64,000 nucleotides of DNA from Sediminibacterium sp. (GCA_017537025.1 JAFWCB010000008.1:636022-700021); one strand, 5' to 3'. Positions 32,129 through 41,639 are shown, counted from the stretch's first letter. Notes: a model not told the origin generated them from the sequence alone. Translations and numbers: made by a program.

Positions 32129-32453
32129 GCAATATGAGATCTGGCTTGCCGATTTGGACCCGAGTAGAGGAACAGAGCCGGGTAAAACGAGACCGGTTGT
32201 AATTATACAGACAGACCTGTTAAACACGCATCATTTATCTACGCTGATTTGTCCAATAACTTCAAATGTTCAACCTGAAATTGAAATTCTAAGAGTCCAA
32301 CTAAAGAAAAATCAACTTGATAAGCCAAGTGATATTTTGGTAGATCAAATTAGAGCCATTGATAACAACAGACTTATTCAAAAAATTGGTAAGCTTAATG
32401 AGGAGCAAATTGTCAAATTGAGAAATAATATCTCGATCGTGTTAGATTTATAA
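32118..32453 (+). CDS. MazF/PemK-family mRNA interferase toxin
   Basis: A 111-residue toxin with the family hallmarks: QYEIWLADLDPSRGTEPGKTRPVVII at the start (the Arg/Gly loop and core strand), LICPITSN, and VDQIRAIDNNRL near the C-terminus. It cleaves mRNA when freed from the antitoxin encoded just upstream. It closes the defence block. Confidence 0.92.
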   Translation: MKIKQYEIWLADLDPSRGTEPGKTRPVVIIQTDLLNTHHLSTLICPITSNVQPEIEILRVQLKKNQLDKPSDILVDQIRAIDNNRLIQKIGKLNEEQIVKLRNNISIVLDL

Positions 32454-32495
32454 GCGCTGCAATTGGGGTATAACGGCCTACAACCCCCAAATCCT

Positions 32496-32909
32496 CTACA
32501 TAAACCTATCCCTCAATTCCTCAGTTGGTACCCAGCATTCTTCTTTTTTTCCAAACCATTGATATCTGTTTTTCGCGATATAATCGTACACTAAGTTTCT
32601 GATGAATGGAGGTACAATAATAAAGGCGTACAACAAATTATAGGGGAAGGAGAGTTGTTTAGCAATTCGTAAGGCAGCAGTAGATCGGTAATAAACTTTT
32701 CCTTCTTCTACCAAAATAACAGAGTTGAAAGAAGTAGAAGCTGCGGCAAAATCTTGGAGGATGCTTTTAGCAATATCACTTTGCAAAGAGGCAAATTTGA
32801 ATTTTTGTTCCGAATCGTGTTTAATCACAAACTGAACAGAGCTGCTACACAGGTTACATACACCATCGAAGAGAATGATAGGGTGTTGATATGTAGCGAG
32901 TTTACTCAT
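32496..32909 (-). CDS. DCC-family thiol-disulfide oxidoreductase (DUF393)
   Basis: A 137-residue thioredoxin-like protein with the DCC signature LFDGVCNLC (CxxC) near the N-terminus and STAALRIAKQL. The start at 32909 (MSKLATYQ) was chosen because the upstream in-frame residues are encoded by the CAATCTN repeat. The substrate is unknown. Confidence 0.8.
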   Translation of the reverse strand: MSKLATYQHPIILFDGVCNLCSSSVQFVIKHDSEQKFKFASLQSDIAKSILQDFAAASTSFNSVILVEEGKVYYRSTAALRIAKQLSFPYNLLYAFIIVPPFIRNLVYDYIAKNRYQWFGKKEECWVPTEELRDRFM

Positions 32910-32910
32910 A

Positions 32911-32997
32911 TAATTTTCAATCTTCAATCTACAATCTTCAATCTACAATCTGAGTATTTCCAGATTCCAGTCTCCGGTCTTTGGTCTCCGGTCTACT
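32911..32997. repeat. Short tandem intergenic repeats (CAATCTN and GGTCTCC types)
   Basis: CAATCT units recur with spacing near 7 bases (AATCTTCAATCTACAATC...), followed by repeated CCGGTCT/TGGTCTCC units. The GTCTCCGGTCT unit is also seen at about 44681-44691. The tract fills the gap between the DCC gene and yebC and reaches into the DCC 5' region. Confidence 0.6.
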
Positions 32998-33718
32998 ATC
33001 CCATATTATGAAACACCTTATTCACATCTTCATCCTGCTCTAACTTTTCAATAAGCTTGGATACTTCTTCTGCCTGCTCATCGGTAACAGGAACGGTGGT
33101 GGTAGGTATCCATTCAAGCTCAGCGCTTAGCGGTGTCAAATTTTTATCTTCTAAGGCTTTTTGTAGTTTACCAAAATCTACAAAGGCGCAACGTAAAACG
33201 AGTAAAGAATTTCCTTGATCATCGCTACTTTCGCCTAACTCTTCTAAGCCAAAATCTATCAATTCCAATTCTAATTCTTCGGGATCAATGCCTTCGGGTT
33301 TTAATTTAAAAACCCCCATTTTCTTAAACTGAAAACTAACACTACCACTGGTTCCCATAGCGCCGTTGCCTTTATTAAAATAGCTTTTAATATTGGCTAC
33401 AGTTCTTACATGGTTATCAGTAGCTGTTTCAATTAGGAGGGCAACACCATGAGGAGCATATCCTTCGTATAAAATTTCTTCATAGTTGCTGGTATCTTTA
33501 CCCATGGCTCTTTTAATAGCCGCTTCCACTCTATCTTTTGGCATACCCACACTACGCGCATTTTGAAAACATCTTCTTAATGCGGGATTAGTGGCAGGAT
33601 CCGGACCACTTGCTTTAACAGCAATCACTATTTCTTTTCCAATCCGGGTAAACTGCTTCGCCATTCTATCCCAGCGCGCAAACATCGTAGCTTTTCGTAC
33701 TTCAAATATTCTTCCCAT
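32996..33718 (-). CDS. YebC/PmpR family regulatory / translation factor
   Basis: A 240-residue member of the highly conserved YebC family. Diagnostic regions are [53 protein letters not shown] and [10 protein letters not shown]. Members bind DNA as regulators or relieve ribosome stalling at proline-rich stretches. It is present in single copy here, and the gene context is not informative. Confidence 0.93.
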   Translation of the reverse strand: MGRIFEVRKATMFARWDRMAKQFTRIGKEIVIAVKASGPDPATNPALRRCFQNARSVGMPKDRVEAAIKRAMGKDTSNYEEILYEGYAPHGVALLIETATDNHVRTVANIKSYFNKGNGAMGTSGSVSFQFKKMGVFKLKPEGIDPEELELELIDFGLEELGESSDDQGNSLLVLRCAFVDFGKLQKALEDKNLTPLSAELEWIPTTTVPVTDEQAEEVSKLIEKLEQDEDVNKVFHNMG

Positions 33719-33825
33719 TTCTATCTACTAAATTTTTTAATTTTCATTATTAAGGCATTCTATCACCTATAACCTATAACCTATTGCGTAAAATTACTGC
33801 ATATTCTTCTTGCCCCCAAGTCAAT

Positions 33826-33853
33826 AAAAAACCCGCTACCATGGTAACGGGCT
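33826..33853 (-). terminator. Intrinsic terminator of the amino acid permease
   Basis: On the minus strand AGCCCGTTACC and GGTAGCGGG form a stem (plus 33832-33851, one mismatch), followed by TTTTTT. It lies about 22 bases downstream of the permease stop. Confidence 0.75.
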
Positions 33854-33874
33854 CTTAGTAGAATTATATATCAG

Positions 33875-35446
33875 TTATTTTAAAGCACTTCTATTCTTAG
33901 AATATGTGAAGTAAACAACTAAGCCAATAGCCATCCATCCAAAAGCTACTTTTAATGTTTGTTGATCTAATGCAACGATCATACCTAAACAAATAACAGC
34001 ACCTAAAATGGGTACTAAAGGAACTAATGGTGTTTTGAATGGTCGCTCCATTTCGGGCGATTTTATGCGTAAGATCCAAACCCCGATACTCACTAATACG
34101 AAGGCAAATAATGTTCCGAAAGAAGTTAAATCACCTGCTACACTACCCGGTATAAAAGCGGCAAATAAGCCAACGAAAATGAATAATATCCAGTTGGCTT
34201 TATAAGGTGTTTTAAATTTAGGATGTAAGTCGCCAAAAGCTTTCGGAATCAATCCATCATTACTCATCGTATAGAAAATACGACTTTGTCCCATTAACAT
34301 CACCAATATTACAGAGGAGAAACCGGCAAGGATGGCTACCGTTACACTGGTACCTAACCATTCATACCCTTTCATATAGGTTTGAATAGCATACGCTACA
34401 GAAGCTTCTTTACCTGCTGTTTTAAATTCGGTATAGTTCGCAACTCCTGTTAGTACATGTCCGAATAAAATGTACAATATGGTACATACCACTAAAGAGC
34501 CCAAGATACCGATGGGCATATCTCTTTTAGGATTTTTGGCTTCCTGAGCGGCAGTACTTACGGCATCAAAACCAATGAAGGCAAAGAATACAATGGCAGC
34601 GCCACCGATTACACCACCCCATCCCCATTTAAAGAACCCTTCATGTCCAACAGTGCCTTCGGGAATCAAGTAAGGGGTATGATTTTGTGGGTTGATGAAT
34701 TTCCAGCCAAAACCGATGAAAAGCAATACAATGGCCACTTTTACAAATACGATGATCATATTTACAAAAGCTGATTCCTGCGATCCCTTTATTAACAAAA
34801 GCGTTAATAGCAATAAGATGATAAGGGCAGGGGCATTTACAATACCGCTGGTAATAGACACTAAGCCGGTTAGGTTAGCGGGTAAAGCCTTGTACTGGTC
34901 GGCACTTAATAAAAGAATACCATGCTTAACAGATTTAGCAGCAACAGGCAACACAGCCGTAATTTGATTTACGGCATCACCGGTTACCTGGTATAATTTC
35001 TCAAAGGGGGAATGGCACCATTGATAGGGTATGGTTCCGCCCAATAAATTATTTAAATATTCGCTCCATGCGATAGACACCGTAGCAGCACCCAATGCAT
35101 ATTCCATAATTAGGGCCCATCCAATGATCCAGGCAACCAATTCACCCATGGTTACATAAGAGTATGCATACGCACTACCTGCAATGGGTATCATGGCAGC
35201 GAATTCAGCATAACATAAACCTGCGAATGCGCAACCAATAGCAGCCACAATAAAGGAAATAGTAACAGCCGGACCAGCCGCTTCGGCAGAAGCAGCAGCT
35301 GTTCTTACAAATAATCCGGCACCAATAATAGCACCGATACCGAGTGCCACAAGATTACCGGCTCCGAGGGTTCTTTTTAATCCCTTTTCAGAATCACCGG
35401 CTTGAGACAACATTACCGAAAGCGATTTCTTTCTAAATAAACTCAT
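33875..35446 (-). CDS. APC-family amino acid permease
   Basis: A 523-residue integral membrane protein with about 12 to 14 hydrophobic segments. The first helix GAGNLVALGIGAIIGAGLFV carries the APC substrate-binding GxG signature, and FFAFIGFDAVSTAAQEAKNP is typical of the cationic amino acid transporter (CAT) branch. It imports amino acids by proton coupling or exchange. It is divergent from the symporter at 35582 with 135 bases between. Confidence 0.92.
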   Translation of the reverse strand: MSLFRKKSLSVMLSQAGDSEKGLKRTLGAGNLVALGIGAIIGAGLFVRTAAASAEAAGPAVTISFIVAAIGCAFAGLCYAEFAAMIPIAGSAYAYSYVTMGELVAWIIGWALIMEYALGAATVSIAWSEYLNNLLGGTIPYQWCHSPFEKLYQVTGDAVNQITAVLPVAAKSVKHGILLLSADQYKALPANLTGLVSITSGIVNAPALIILLLLTLLLIKGSQESAFVNMIIVFVKVAIVLLFIGFGWKFINPQNHTPYLIPEGTVGHEGFFKWGWGGVIGGAAIVFFAFIGFDAVSTAAQEAKNPKRDMPIGILGSLVVCTILYILFGHVLTGVANYTEFKTAGKEASVAYAIQTYMKGYEWLGTSVTVAILAGFSSVILVMLMGQSRIFYTMSNDGLIPKAFGDLHPKFKTPYKANWILFIFVGLFAAFIPGSVAGDLTSFGTLFAFVLVSIGVWILRIKSPEMERPFKTPLVPLVPILGAVICLGMIVALDQQTLKVAFGWMAIGLVVYFTYSKNRSALK

Positions 35447-35581
35447 AATTTGTTAATTGGGTTCTTTGAAGAATGTTGGGCAAAATAATCATAATATCGC
35501 TTTCTACCACCAAAACTTACACAAATCTATCCTATAGGCTATTCCAATTATTGGGTTATATTGCCGCCAAATTAGTTGCCG

Positions 35582-36829
35582 ATGAAGAATAAGCTAACGA
35601 TCTCCATCATAATTGCAATGTTTTTGGGCATTGTAGCCGGGTATATTGTACATGAAACGGCTTCGCCCGAATCAATCGGCACATTTGCCAAAAGCATTAA
35701 ATTGCTGGGTACCATATTTATCCGGTTGGTAAAAACCATTATCGCCCCGCTTGTATTTACTACGCTGGTTGTAGGTATTGCTAAATTGGGTGATTTGAAA
35801 ACAGTTGGACGTGTAGGCGGAAAAGCCATGCTTTGGTTTATCAGTGCATCCTTAGTGAGTTTGCTTATAGGTATGATATTGGTAAACTTTTTTAAACCCG
35901 GCTCTTATATTGATTTGTCTCATGCAGATAATGCCGGATTAAAAGACCTGATGGGTAAAACAACGGAATTTTCTTTGCAAAAATTTATCGAGCATGTAGT
36001 GCCATCCAGTGCTTTTGATGCCTTAGCTACCAATGAAATTTTACAGATCGTAGTGTTCTCTATTTTCTTCGGTGTAGCGGCCGCCAATTTGGGTGAATAT
36101 TCTAAACCTGTTATTAAAGCTTTAGATGTAGTAGCCCATATTATTTTAAAAATCGTAGGGTATGTAATGAATTTTGCACCTTTTGGAGTATTTGGTACAC
36201 TGGCTGCCGTGGTTGCTGAAAAGGGTTTGGGTATTTTTAATTTCTACTTTATTTACTTTGGCTATTTCGTAATGGGGATTGCCATACTATGGATCCTTCT
36301 TTCAACAGCAGGATTTCTCATCTTAGGTAAAAGAATGAGAAGTTTATTTCAGCATATTGCAAACCCTTTATTGGTAGCGTTCAGCACAACGAGTAGCGAA
36401 GCCGTATTCCCTAAATTAACAGAAGAGTTAGAACGCTTTGGTTGTAAAAATAAAATTGTTTCTTTTATACTTCCCTTGGGTTATTCTTTCAATTTAGATG
36501 GAAGTATGATGTACATGACTTTTGCTAGTTTAGCTATTGCGCAAGCCTATGGTATTCATATGCCCATTGGAGAGCAACTTACCATGTTATTGGTTTTAAT
36601 GCTCACCAGTAAAGGTATTGCAGGTGTTCCAAGAGCATCATTGATAATTGTACTAGCAACCTGTGCGATGTTTAAAATTCCACCGGAAGGGGTTGCCCTC
36701 ATTTTACCGATCGATCATTTCTGTGATATGTTCCGTACCGGTACTAATGTATTGGGGAATGCTTTAGCCACTAGTGTAGTGAGTAAATGGGAAGGTGAAT
36801 TAAATGAACCTGCAGCCACCGCTGCTTAA
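35582..36829 (+). CDS. Dicarboxylate/amino acid:cation symporter (DAACS family)
   Basis: A 415-residue Na+/H+-coupled importer of glutamate, aspartate or C4-dicarboxylates. Family motifs are the HP1 serine-rich loop AFSTTSSEAVFPKL, NLDGSMMYM in TM7, and TSKGIAGVPRAS in HP2. The ATG at 35582 was preferred over a TTG two codons upstream. It is followed after 9 bases by a DedA gene. Confidence 0.92.
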   Translation: MKNKLTISIIIAMFLGIVAGYIVHETASPESIGTFAKSIKLLGTIFIRLVKTIIAPLVFTTLVVGIAKLGDLKTVGRVGGKAMLWFISASLVSLLIGMILVNFFKPGSYIDLSHADNAGLKDLMGKTTEFSLQKFIEHVVPSSAFDALATNEILQIVVFSIFFGVAAANLGEYSKPVIKALDVVAHIILKIVGYVMNFAPFGVFGTLAAVVAEKGLGIFNFYFIYFGYFVMGIAILWILLSTAGFLILGKRMRSLFQHIANPLLVAFSTTSSEAVFPKLTEELERFGCKNKIVSFILPLGYSFNLDGSMMYMTFASLAIAQAYGIHMPIGEQLTMLLVLMLTSKGIAGVPRASLIIVLATCAMFKIPPEGVALILPIDHFCDMFRTGTNVLGNALATSVVSKWEGELNEPAATAA

Positions 36830-36838
36830 AGAAATAGT

Positions 36839-37564
36839 ATGTTAGCGATATTACTCGATTTTCATTGGACACAATTATTACAACCTCAGTTCTATGTTGA
36901 GAACGGAGGTTTGTGGCTAATACTCTTTGTGATTTTTGCAGAAACAGGATTATTTGCCGGCTTCTTCTTACCGGGCGATTCCCTGCTTTTTGTAGCAGGT
37001 ATTTTTGCACACACCATTGGTGAAGGTGCTACTGTAGCACCCGGCTTATCACATGAATTTTTGAAATTGATAGGCTTAGGTGCCATACAAAATGAGTGGC
37101 TCGATTTATTAGTATTGATTGCATTAGTAAGTGTAGCAGGAATTATAGGAAATACAGTGGGGTATACATTTGGGAGAAGAATTGGTCCGGCTATGTACCA
37201 ATGGAAAGATAACCTGTTATTCAAACAAAGATATTTACAACAGGCGCACGACTTTTATGAACAACATGGAGGCGGTGCCATTATTATTGCTCGTTTTTTG
37301 CCCATTGTAAGAACTTTCGCTCCTATTGTAGCCGGTATTGTTGCGATGGATCAAAAAAAATTCAGCTTCTATAATATTGTTGGCTGTATTGCCTGGGTGA
37401 GTACCATGATATTAGCCGGACATTTTTTGCAGAAATGGATTCTCTCTGAATTCGGGTTTGACTTAAAAAAGCATCTTGAAGTAATTGTGCTTGGGATTGT
37501 ATTAGTAACTACCGCACCTGTAATTTTTAAGTTAGTGTTTGGAAAGAAGAAAAAAAGTGTTTAG
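36839..37564 (+). CDS. DedA family membrane protein
   Basis: A 241-residue protein of the DedA/SNARE-associated family, now known as lipid flippases or scramblases. It shows FAETGLFAGFFLPGDSLLF and ARFLPIVRTFAPIVAG, with the conserved acidic residue and the R-x3-R pattern. There are five or so hydrophobic segments and a basic C-terminus. Its lysine-rich end runs into an AGTGNNT repeat before the next gene. Confidence 0.9.
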   Translation: MLAILLDFHWTQLLQPQFYVENGGLWLILFVIFAETGLFAGFFLPGDSLLFVAGIFAHTIGEGATVAPGLSHEFLKLIGLGAIQNEWLDLLVLIALVSVAGIIGNTVGYTFGRRIGPAMYQWKDNLLFKQRYLQQAHDFYEQHGGGAIIIARFLPIVRTFAPIVAGIVAMDQKKFSFYNIVGCIAWVSTMILAGHFLQKWILSEFGFDLKKHLEVIVLGIVLVTTAPVIFKLVFGKKKKSV

Positions 37565-37586
37565 TGAATAGTGTATAGTGAGTAGT
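37561..37586 (+). repeat. AGTGNNT short tandem repeat
   Basis: TTAGTGAATAGTGTATAGTGAGTAGT joins the dedA stop to the start of the MFS gene. It supplies the GTG start codon and first residues of the MFS protein, so the true start of that gene is uncertain. Confidence 0.6.
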
Positions 37587-38804
37587 ACTAAAACATATAG
37601 CATATTCTCTCTCCCGGTAATTGTGGGTGCGCTTGGTTTTTTTGTAGATGTATATGATCTTCTTTTATTTGGCATTATACGAAAACCTAGTTTAACCGAT
37701 CTAGGATTAACTCCCGACGAAGTATTACACCAGGGCGAATGGATTATTAGTATCCAAATGATTGGATTATTAGTAGGCGGTATTCTTTGGGGTATCATGG
37801 GGGATAAGAAAGGACGGCTAAGTGTTTTATTTGGTTCCATACTCATGTATTCATTGGCTAATATTGCCAATGGTTTTGTAAATACAGTACCTCAATATAC
37901 TTTGATGCGTTTCATAGCCGGTGTAGGATTAGCCGGAGAATTAGGCGCCAGTATAACCCTGGTAAGCGAGTTATTGCCAAAAGAAAAAAGAGGGATCGCC
38001 GCCTCTGTTATTGCCGGTTTTGGAATTGTGGGCGCTGTGATCGCATTTTTCTTAAAAGAAAATTTTCATTGGCGTACCTGTTATTTTATAGGCGGGGGCA
38101 TGGGACTATTATTATTGCTGTTACGCGTAAGTATTTTTGAAAGTGGTTTATATAATCAAGTAAAAACTCAAGCCGTTCAGAGAGGTAATTATATCATGCT
38201 CTTCAATAATAGAGAGCGTTTTATCCGCTATTTAAAATGTATTTTAATTGGTATACCTGCCTGGTACGTGATAGGAGTATTAGTTACGTTTTCAGATAAA
38301 TTTGGAGAAGCATTTGGTATTGAAGGTATAGACCCCGGTAAAGCTATTATGTATCAGTACACTGCTATTGCTTTCGGAGATATTACCACAGGATTATTAA
38401 GTAATTATTTAAAGAGTAGAAAAAAAGCATTGTTTATTTTTTATGGAATTACGGCTTTTTTCATATTGCTTTATTTTATTCAACCCTTCGGTACGGCTCA
38501 AGGCATGTATTGGATTTGCGCCGGTTTAGGTTTCGGCACCGGATTCTCGGTGGTATATATTACGATGAGTGCTGAACAGTTTGGTACAAATCTAAGAGCA
38601 ACAACGGCCATATCTGTTCCCAATATGGTGCGTGGTGCCTTACCTTTAATTATCTTGTTATTCAAATTATTAAGAGATATTACCGGAAGTTACGTAACGG
38701 GTGGATGGATTACAGGTGTAATATTGATGACAGTAGCCTTAATAGCTGCTTTTACTATTGAAGAAAGCTTTGGAAAGAACTTAGATTTTGTAGAAATAAA
38801 TTAA
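37578..38804 (+). CDS. MFS transporter (sugar/metabolite type), copy 1
   Basis: A 408-residue major facilitator with 12 predicted helices and the loop motif GDKKGRLSVLFGS between helices 2 and 3. RFIAGVGLAGELGASITLVSELLPKEKRG is characteristic of the sialate/aromatic-acid-like MFS branch. The start is a GTG inside a repeat. It is paralogous to the next gene along its whole length. The substrate is unknown. Confidence 0.88.
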   Translation: MSSTKTYSIFSLPVIVGALGFFVDVYDLLLFGIIRKPSLTDLGLTPDEVLHQGEWIISIQMIGLLVGGILWGIMGDKKGRLSVLFGSILMYSLANIANGFVNTVPQYTLMRFIAGVGLAGELGASITLVSELLPKEKRGIAASVIAGFGIVGAVIAFFLKENFHWRTCYFIGGGMGLLLLLLRVSIFESGLYNQVKTQAVQRGNYIMLFNNRERFIRYLKCILIGIPAWYVIGVLVTFSDKFGEAFGIEGIDPGKAIMYQYTAIAFGDITTGLLSNYLKSRKKALFIFYGITAFFILLYFIQPFGTAQGMYWICAGLGFGTGFSVVYITMSAEQFGTNLRATTAISVPNMVRGALPLIILLFKLLRDITGSYVTGGWITGVILMTVALIAAFTIEESFGKNLDFVEIN

Positions 38805-38813
38805 AGCGTTTAT

Positions 38814-40058
38814 ATGTCTCAAAAACAATATGGAATTATCTCTTTACCCGTTATTGTAGCAGCACTTGGCTATTTTGTAGATATCTACGATTTACTTTTA
38901 TTTACGATAGTTAGAGAGCCAAGTTTATTAGGTTTGGGAGTGGTATTAACAGATAAGGCTCAAGTACTTGCTGCCAGCACGCAAATTATCAATTGGCAAA
39001 TGGTAGGCTTACTTATAGGAGGAATTTTGTGGGGAACTATCGGCGATAAGAAGGGAAGACTAAGCGTATTATTTGGCTCTATTGCTTTGTATTCCATTGC
39101 CAATTTTGTTACCGGTTATGTACAAACCGTTGATCAATATGCCTGGGCTCGTTTTGTTGCAGGTGTTGGTTTAGCAGGAGAGTTAGGAGCGGGTATTACT
39201 TTAGTAAGTGAACTATTACCAAAAAATAAAAGAGGGGTGGGTACTTCTTTGGTTGCAGGCATTGGATTATTCGGGGCTGTATTTGCTTATTTCGTGTATA
39301 AAGCCACAGATGATTGGCGTTTATGTTATAAAATCGGCGGTGGTTTAGGTTTGTTTTTATTAGTACTAAGAATTTCTGTGGCTGAAAGCGGAATGTATCA
39401 AACAGCTAAAGAACATAAACATATTCAAAAAGGCAACTTCTTCATGTTTTTCAATAATGGCAAACGATTCAAAAAATATATATTGGCCATTTTGATCGGA
39501 TTACCTACCTGGTATGTGATTGGTATTTTAGTGAACCTAAGCAACCGTTTTGCAGGAGAAATTTATGGAGCAAATGCCATAGAAAGTGGCAGGGCTATTA
39601 TGTACGCATATACAGGTATTGCTTTTGGAGATATTCTCATTGGCTTAGTAAGTCAATATTTTAAGAGTAGGAAAAAAGCCTTACTTATTTTTTACAGCTT
39701 AACTGTAATAGGATTATTATTATTTTTCAGTAGCGTAAATGCTAACGATACGACCATGTATTGGATCTGCGGTATGCTTGGATTTAGTACCGGTTTTTGG
39801 GCCATATTTGTAACCATGGGTGCGGAACAGTTTGGTACTAATTTGCGGGCTACAGCAGCTACTACTGTCCCGAATATGGTGCGTGGGGCATTACCTTTAA
39901 TTAACCTGATGTTCCTTAACTTATTCCAAAAAAATTGGGGATGGAGTTTATACCAAAGTGGTGTAGTAACAGGTATTGTAGTAATTAGTATTACCCTGGT
40001 TGCTTTTTATTTTACAGAAGAAACTTTTCAAAAGGATTTGAATTATCTCGAGGAATAG
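38814..40058 (+). CDS. MFS transporter, copy 2
   Basis: A 414-residue paralogue of the preceding gene, 9 bases downstream. Shared blocks include ISLPVIVAALGYFVDIYDLL, GDKKGRLSVLFGS, GLAGELGAGITLVSELLPK, AEQFGTNLRATAATTVPNMV and FYLTEETF-like ends. A tandem duplication followed by divergence explains the pair. The substrate is unknown. Confidence 0.88.
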   Translation: MSQKQYGIISLPVIVAALGYFVDIYDLLLFTIVREPSLLGLGVVLTDKAQVLAASTQIINWQMVGLLIGGILWGTIGDKKGRLSVLFGSIALYSIANFVTGYVQTVDQYAWARFVAGVGLAGELGAGITLVSELLPKNKRGVGTSLVAGIGLFGAVFAYFVYKATDDWRLCYKIGGGLGLFLLVLRISVAESGMYQTAKEHKHIQKGNFFMFFNNGKRFKKYILAILIGLPTWYVIGILVNLSNRFAGEIYGANAIESGRAIMYAYTGIAFGDILIGLVSQYFKSRKKALLIFYSLTVIGLLLFFSSVNANDTTMYWICGMLGFSTGFWAIFVTMGAEQFGTNLRATAATTVPNMVRGALPLINLMFLNLFQKNWGWSLYQSGVVTGIVVISITLVAFYFTEETFQKDLNYLEE

Positions 40059-40061
40059 TCC

Positions 40062-40140
40062 GTAAGCGAGTCGGGGGAGTCAGTGAGCCGAGTCCGTAAG
40101 CTTGCTTACGGTCTTTCCTCTCGACTTTCCCTTGGACTTT
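40062..40140. repeat. GAGTCCG-type intergenic repeats with hairpin
   Basis: Imperfect units AGTCCGTAAGC, GAGTCGGGGGAGTCAGTGAGCC and a second AGTCCGTAAGC precede CCGTAAGC TT GCTTACGG (40094-40111), a perfect 8-bp stem. Similar GAGTCCG units appear inside the 3' end of deoC. Confidence 0.55.
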
Positions 40141-40161
40141 CTCATTGACTATATTTACATC

Positions 40162-41160
40162 ATGAAGTTTTTAGTTATAAGATTTTCCTCAATCGGCGAT
40201 ATTGTACTTGCTACCCCGGCAATCCGCTGTTTAAAACAACAGGTGCCGAATGCAGAAGTGCATTTCCTTACCAAAAAATCTTTTAAGGCTGTAACTGAAG
40301 CAAACCCCTACATCGATAAGTTTTTTTATTATGATGATAATTTGAGTGAGCTGATCGGGTATCTTAAAAAAGAAGGGTATCACTATATCATAGATCTTCA
40401 TAAAAACTTTCGAACAGCTATTATTAAATGGAGACTTGATGTGCCGGCACTTACTTTTGATAAAGAAAGCCGGCAAAAATTTTTACTTACAAAATTTGGT
40501 ATCAACCGAATGCGTGGCAGGCATATCAGCGATAGATGCGTAGATACTTTAAAGCCTTTGGGTGTAGTGAATGATGAACGTGGACTCGATTATTTCATTC
40601 CTGCTTCATCTAAAATATCTGATAGCGACCTGCCTATGTCGCATCGAGCCGGTTATATAGCTATTGTTATTGGGGCTTCTTATTTTACCAAAAAAATGCC
40701 TATTGCTAAGCTACAACAGTTATGTAGTGCTATTCAATTCCCCATCATTTTGGTAGGAGGTAAAGAAGATATAGTTGAAGGAGAAGCTATTGCTGTTGTA
40801 GATCCTATTCGGATATATAATGCCTGCGGAAAATTTTCCTTGAATGAATCTGCCGATATTATTCGATTAGCAAAAATGGTAATATCGCACGATACCGGGT
40901 TGCTTTATATAGCTTGTGCTTTAGGTAAAAAAACGATTGCCATTTGGGGTGGTACATCTCCTAAATTGGATGTAGAGCCCTACTACGGTAAGCAACAATT
41001 ATCTTTATTGGGAGATCATCCCTATCAAAATTTTGTAGTTCCCAATTTATCATGTCAACCTTGTTCTAATTATGGCACAAAAAAATGCCCCAAAGGGCAT
41101 TTTAAATGTATGCAAGAACAGGATATTGAAGCGATTGCTGAAACAGTGTTAAGACTATAG
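40162..41160 (+). CDS. Glycosyltransferase family 9 (heptosyltransferase-like)
   Basis: A 332-residue GT-B glycosyltransferase that probably acts in lipopolysaccharide core synthesis. MKFLVIRFSSIGDIVLATPA at the start and AKMVISHDTGLLYIACALGK near the C-terminus are diagnostic. The ATG at 40162 was chosen on this family start. The sugar donor is not determinable. Confidence 0.9.
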   Translation: MKFLVIRFSSIGDIVLATPAIRCLKQQVPNAEVHFLTKKSFKAVTEANPYIDKFFYYDDNLSELIGYLKKEGYHYIIDLHKNFRTAIIKWRLDVPALTFDKESRQKFLLTKFGINRMRGRHISDRCVDTLKPLGVVNDERGLDYFIPASSKISDSDLPMSHRAGYIAIVIGASYFTKKMPIAKLQQLCSAIQFPIILVGGKEDIVEGEAIAVVDPIRIYNACGKFSLNESADIIRLAKMVISHDTGLLYIACALGKKTIAIWGGTSPKLDVEPYYGKQQLSLLGDHPYQNFVVPNLSCQPCSNYGTKKCPKGHFKCMQEQDIEAIAETVLRL

Positions 41161-41234
41161 TATTTATACGTATATATACGTTTAAACAGCATTTGACAGT
41201 ATTTTTTATAGTAATTTTATATAAAATCCATACT

Positions 41235-41465
41235 ATGATAAAAGATACGCTAACTAAAACCACAATTCAAGCAATCAAAAAACTTCCAGACAATAAATTA
41301 GTGGAAGTTGCTGAATTCGTAGATTCTCTCTCCCAAAGATTAGAGGTAACAAACTTTTCTTTTGAATTAGCTAAATTATCATCAACTACAAAATCTTTTG
41401 ATTTTTTGAAAGATGAAGAAGAACTGTATAGTATAGCTGATTTAAAGGAAGTTTATAATGGATAA
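41235..41465 (+). CDS. DUF2281-like antitoxin
   Basis: A 76-residue protein with KLPDNKLVEVAEFVDSLSQ, the usual start of antitoxins paired with PemK/MazF toxins, and the C-terminal EEELYSIADLKEVYNG tail. The ATG at 41235 fits better than the upstream start. Its stop overlaps the truncated toxin by 8 bases, the classic toxin-antitoxin arrangement, so the antitoxin survives while the toxin is broken. Confidence 0.7.
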   Translation: MIKDTLTKTTIQAIKKLPDNKLVEVAEFVDSLSQRLEVTNFSFELAKLSSTTKSFDFLKDEEELYSIADLKEVYNG

Positions 41466-41532
41466 GGGTGATATTGTATTGGTAAACTTTCCTTTTACAG
41501 ATTTTACCTCTAATACCTCGGTTATAATTTAA
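41458..41532 (+). pseudogene. Truncated MazF/PemK toxin
   Basis: The frame reads MDKGDIVLVNFPFTDF, the first beta hairpin of MazF/PemK toxins, then stops after 24 residues where the family normally continues for about 90 more. The sequence changes abruptly after TCTAATACCTCG, which points to a deletion. Unlike the intact pair at 31898-32453, this locus cannot make a toxin. Confidence 0.7.
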
Positions 41533-41591
41533 ATTAAGAAACTATCAAGAAGAAAAATCACGCTAGTCGTTCTAAGTAAATACAAATATAA

Positions 41592-41618
41592 AAAGCCCCA
41601 AAGAATCGTTGGGGCTTT
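41592..41618. terminator. Bidirectional terminator 3' of mdh
   Basis: AAAGCCCCAA (41592-41601) and TTGGGGCTTT (41609-41618) form a perfect 10-bp stem with loop AGAATCG. T-runs lie on both sides, the longer one on the minus strand, which serves mdh 22 bases away. Confidence 0.8.
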
Positions 41619-41639
41619 GAGAATAATATATCCGTGAAA

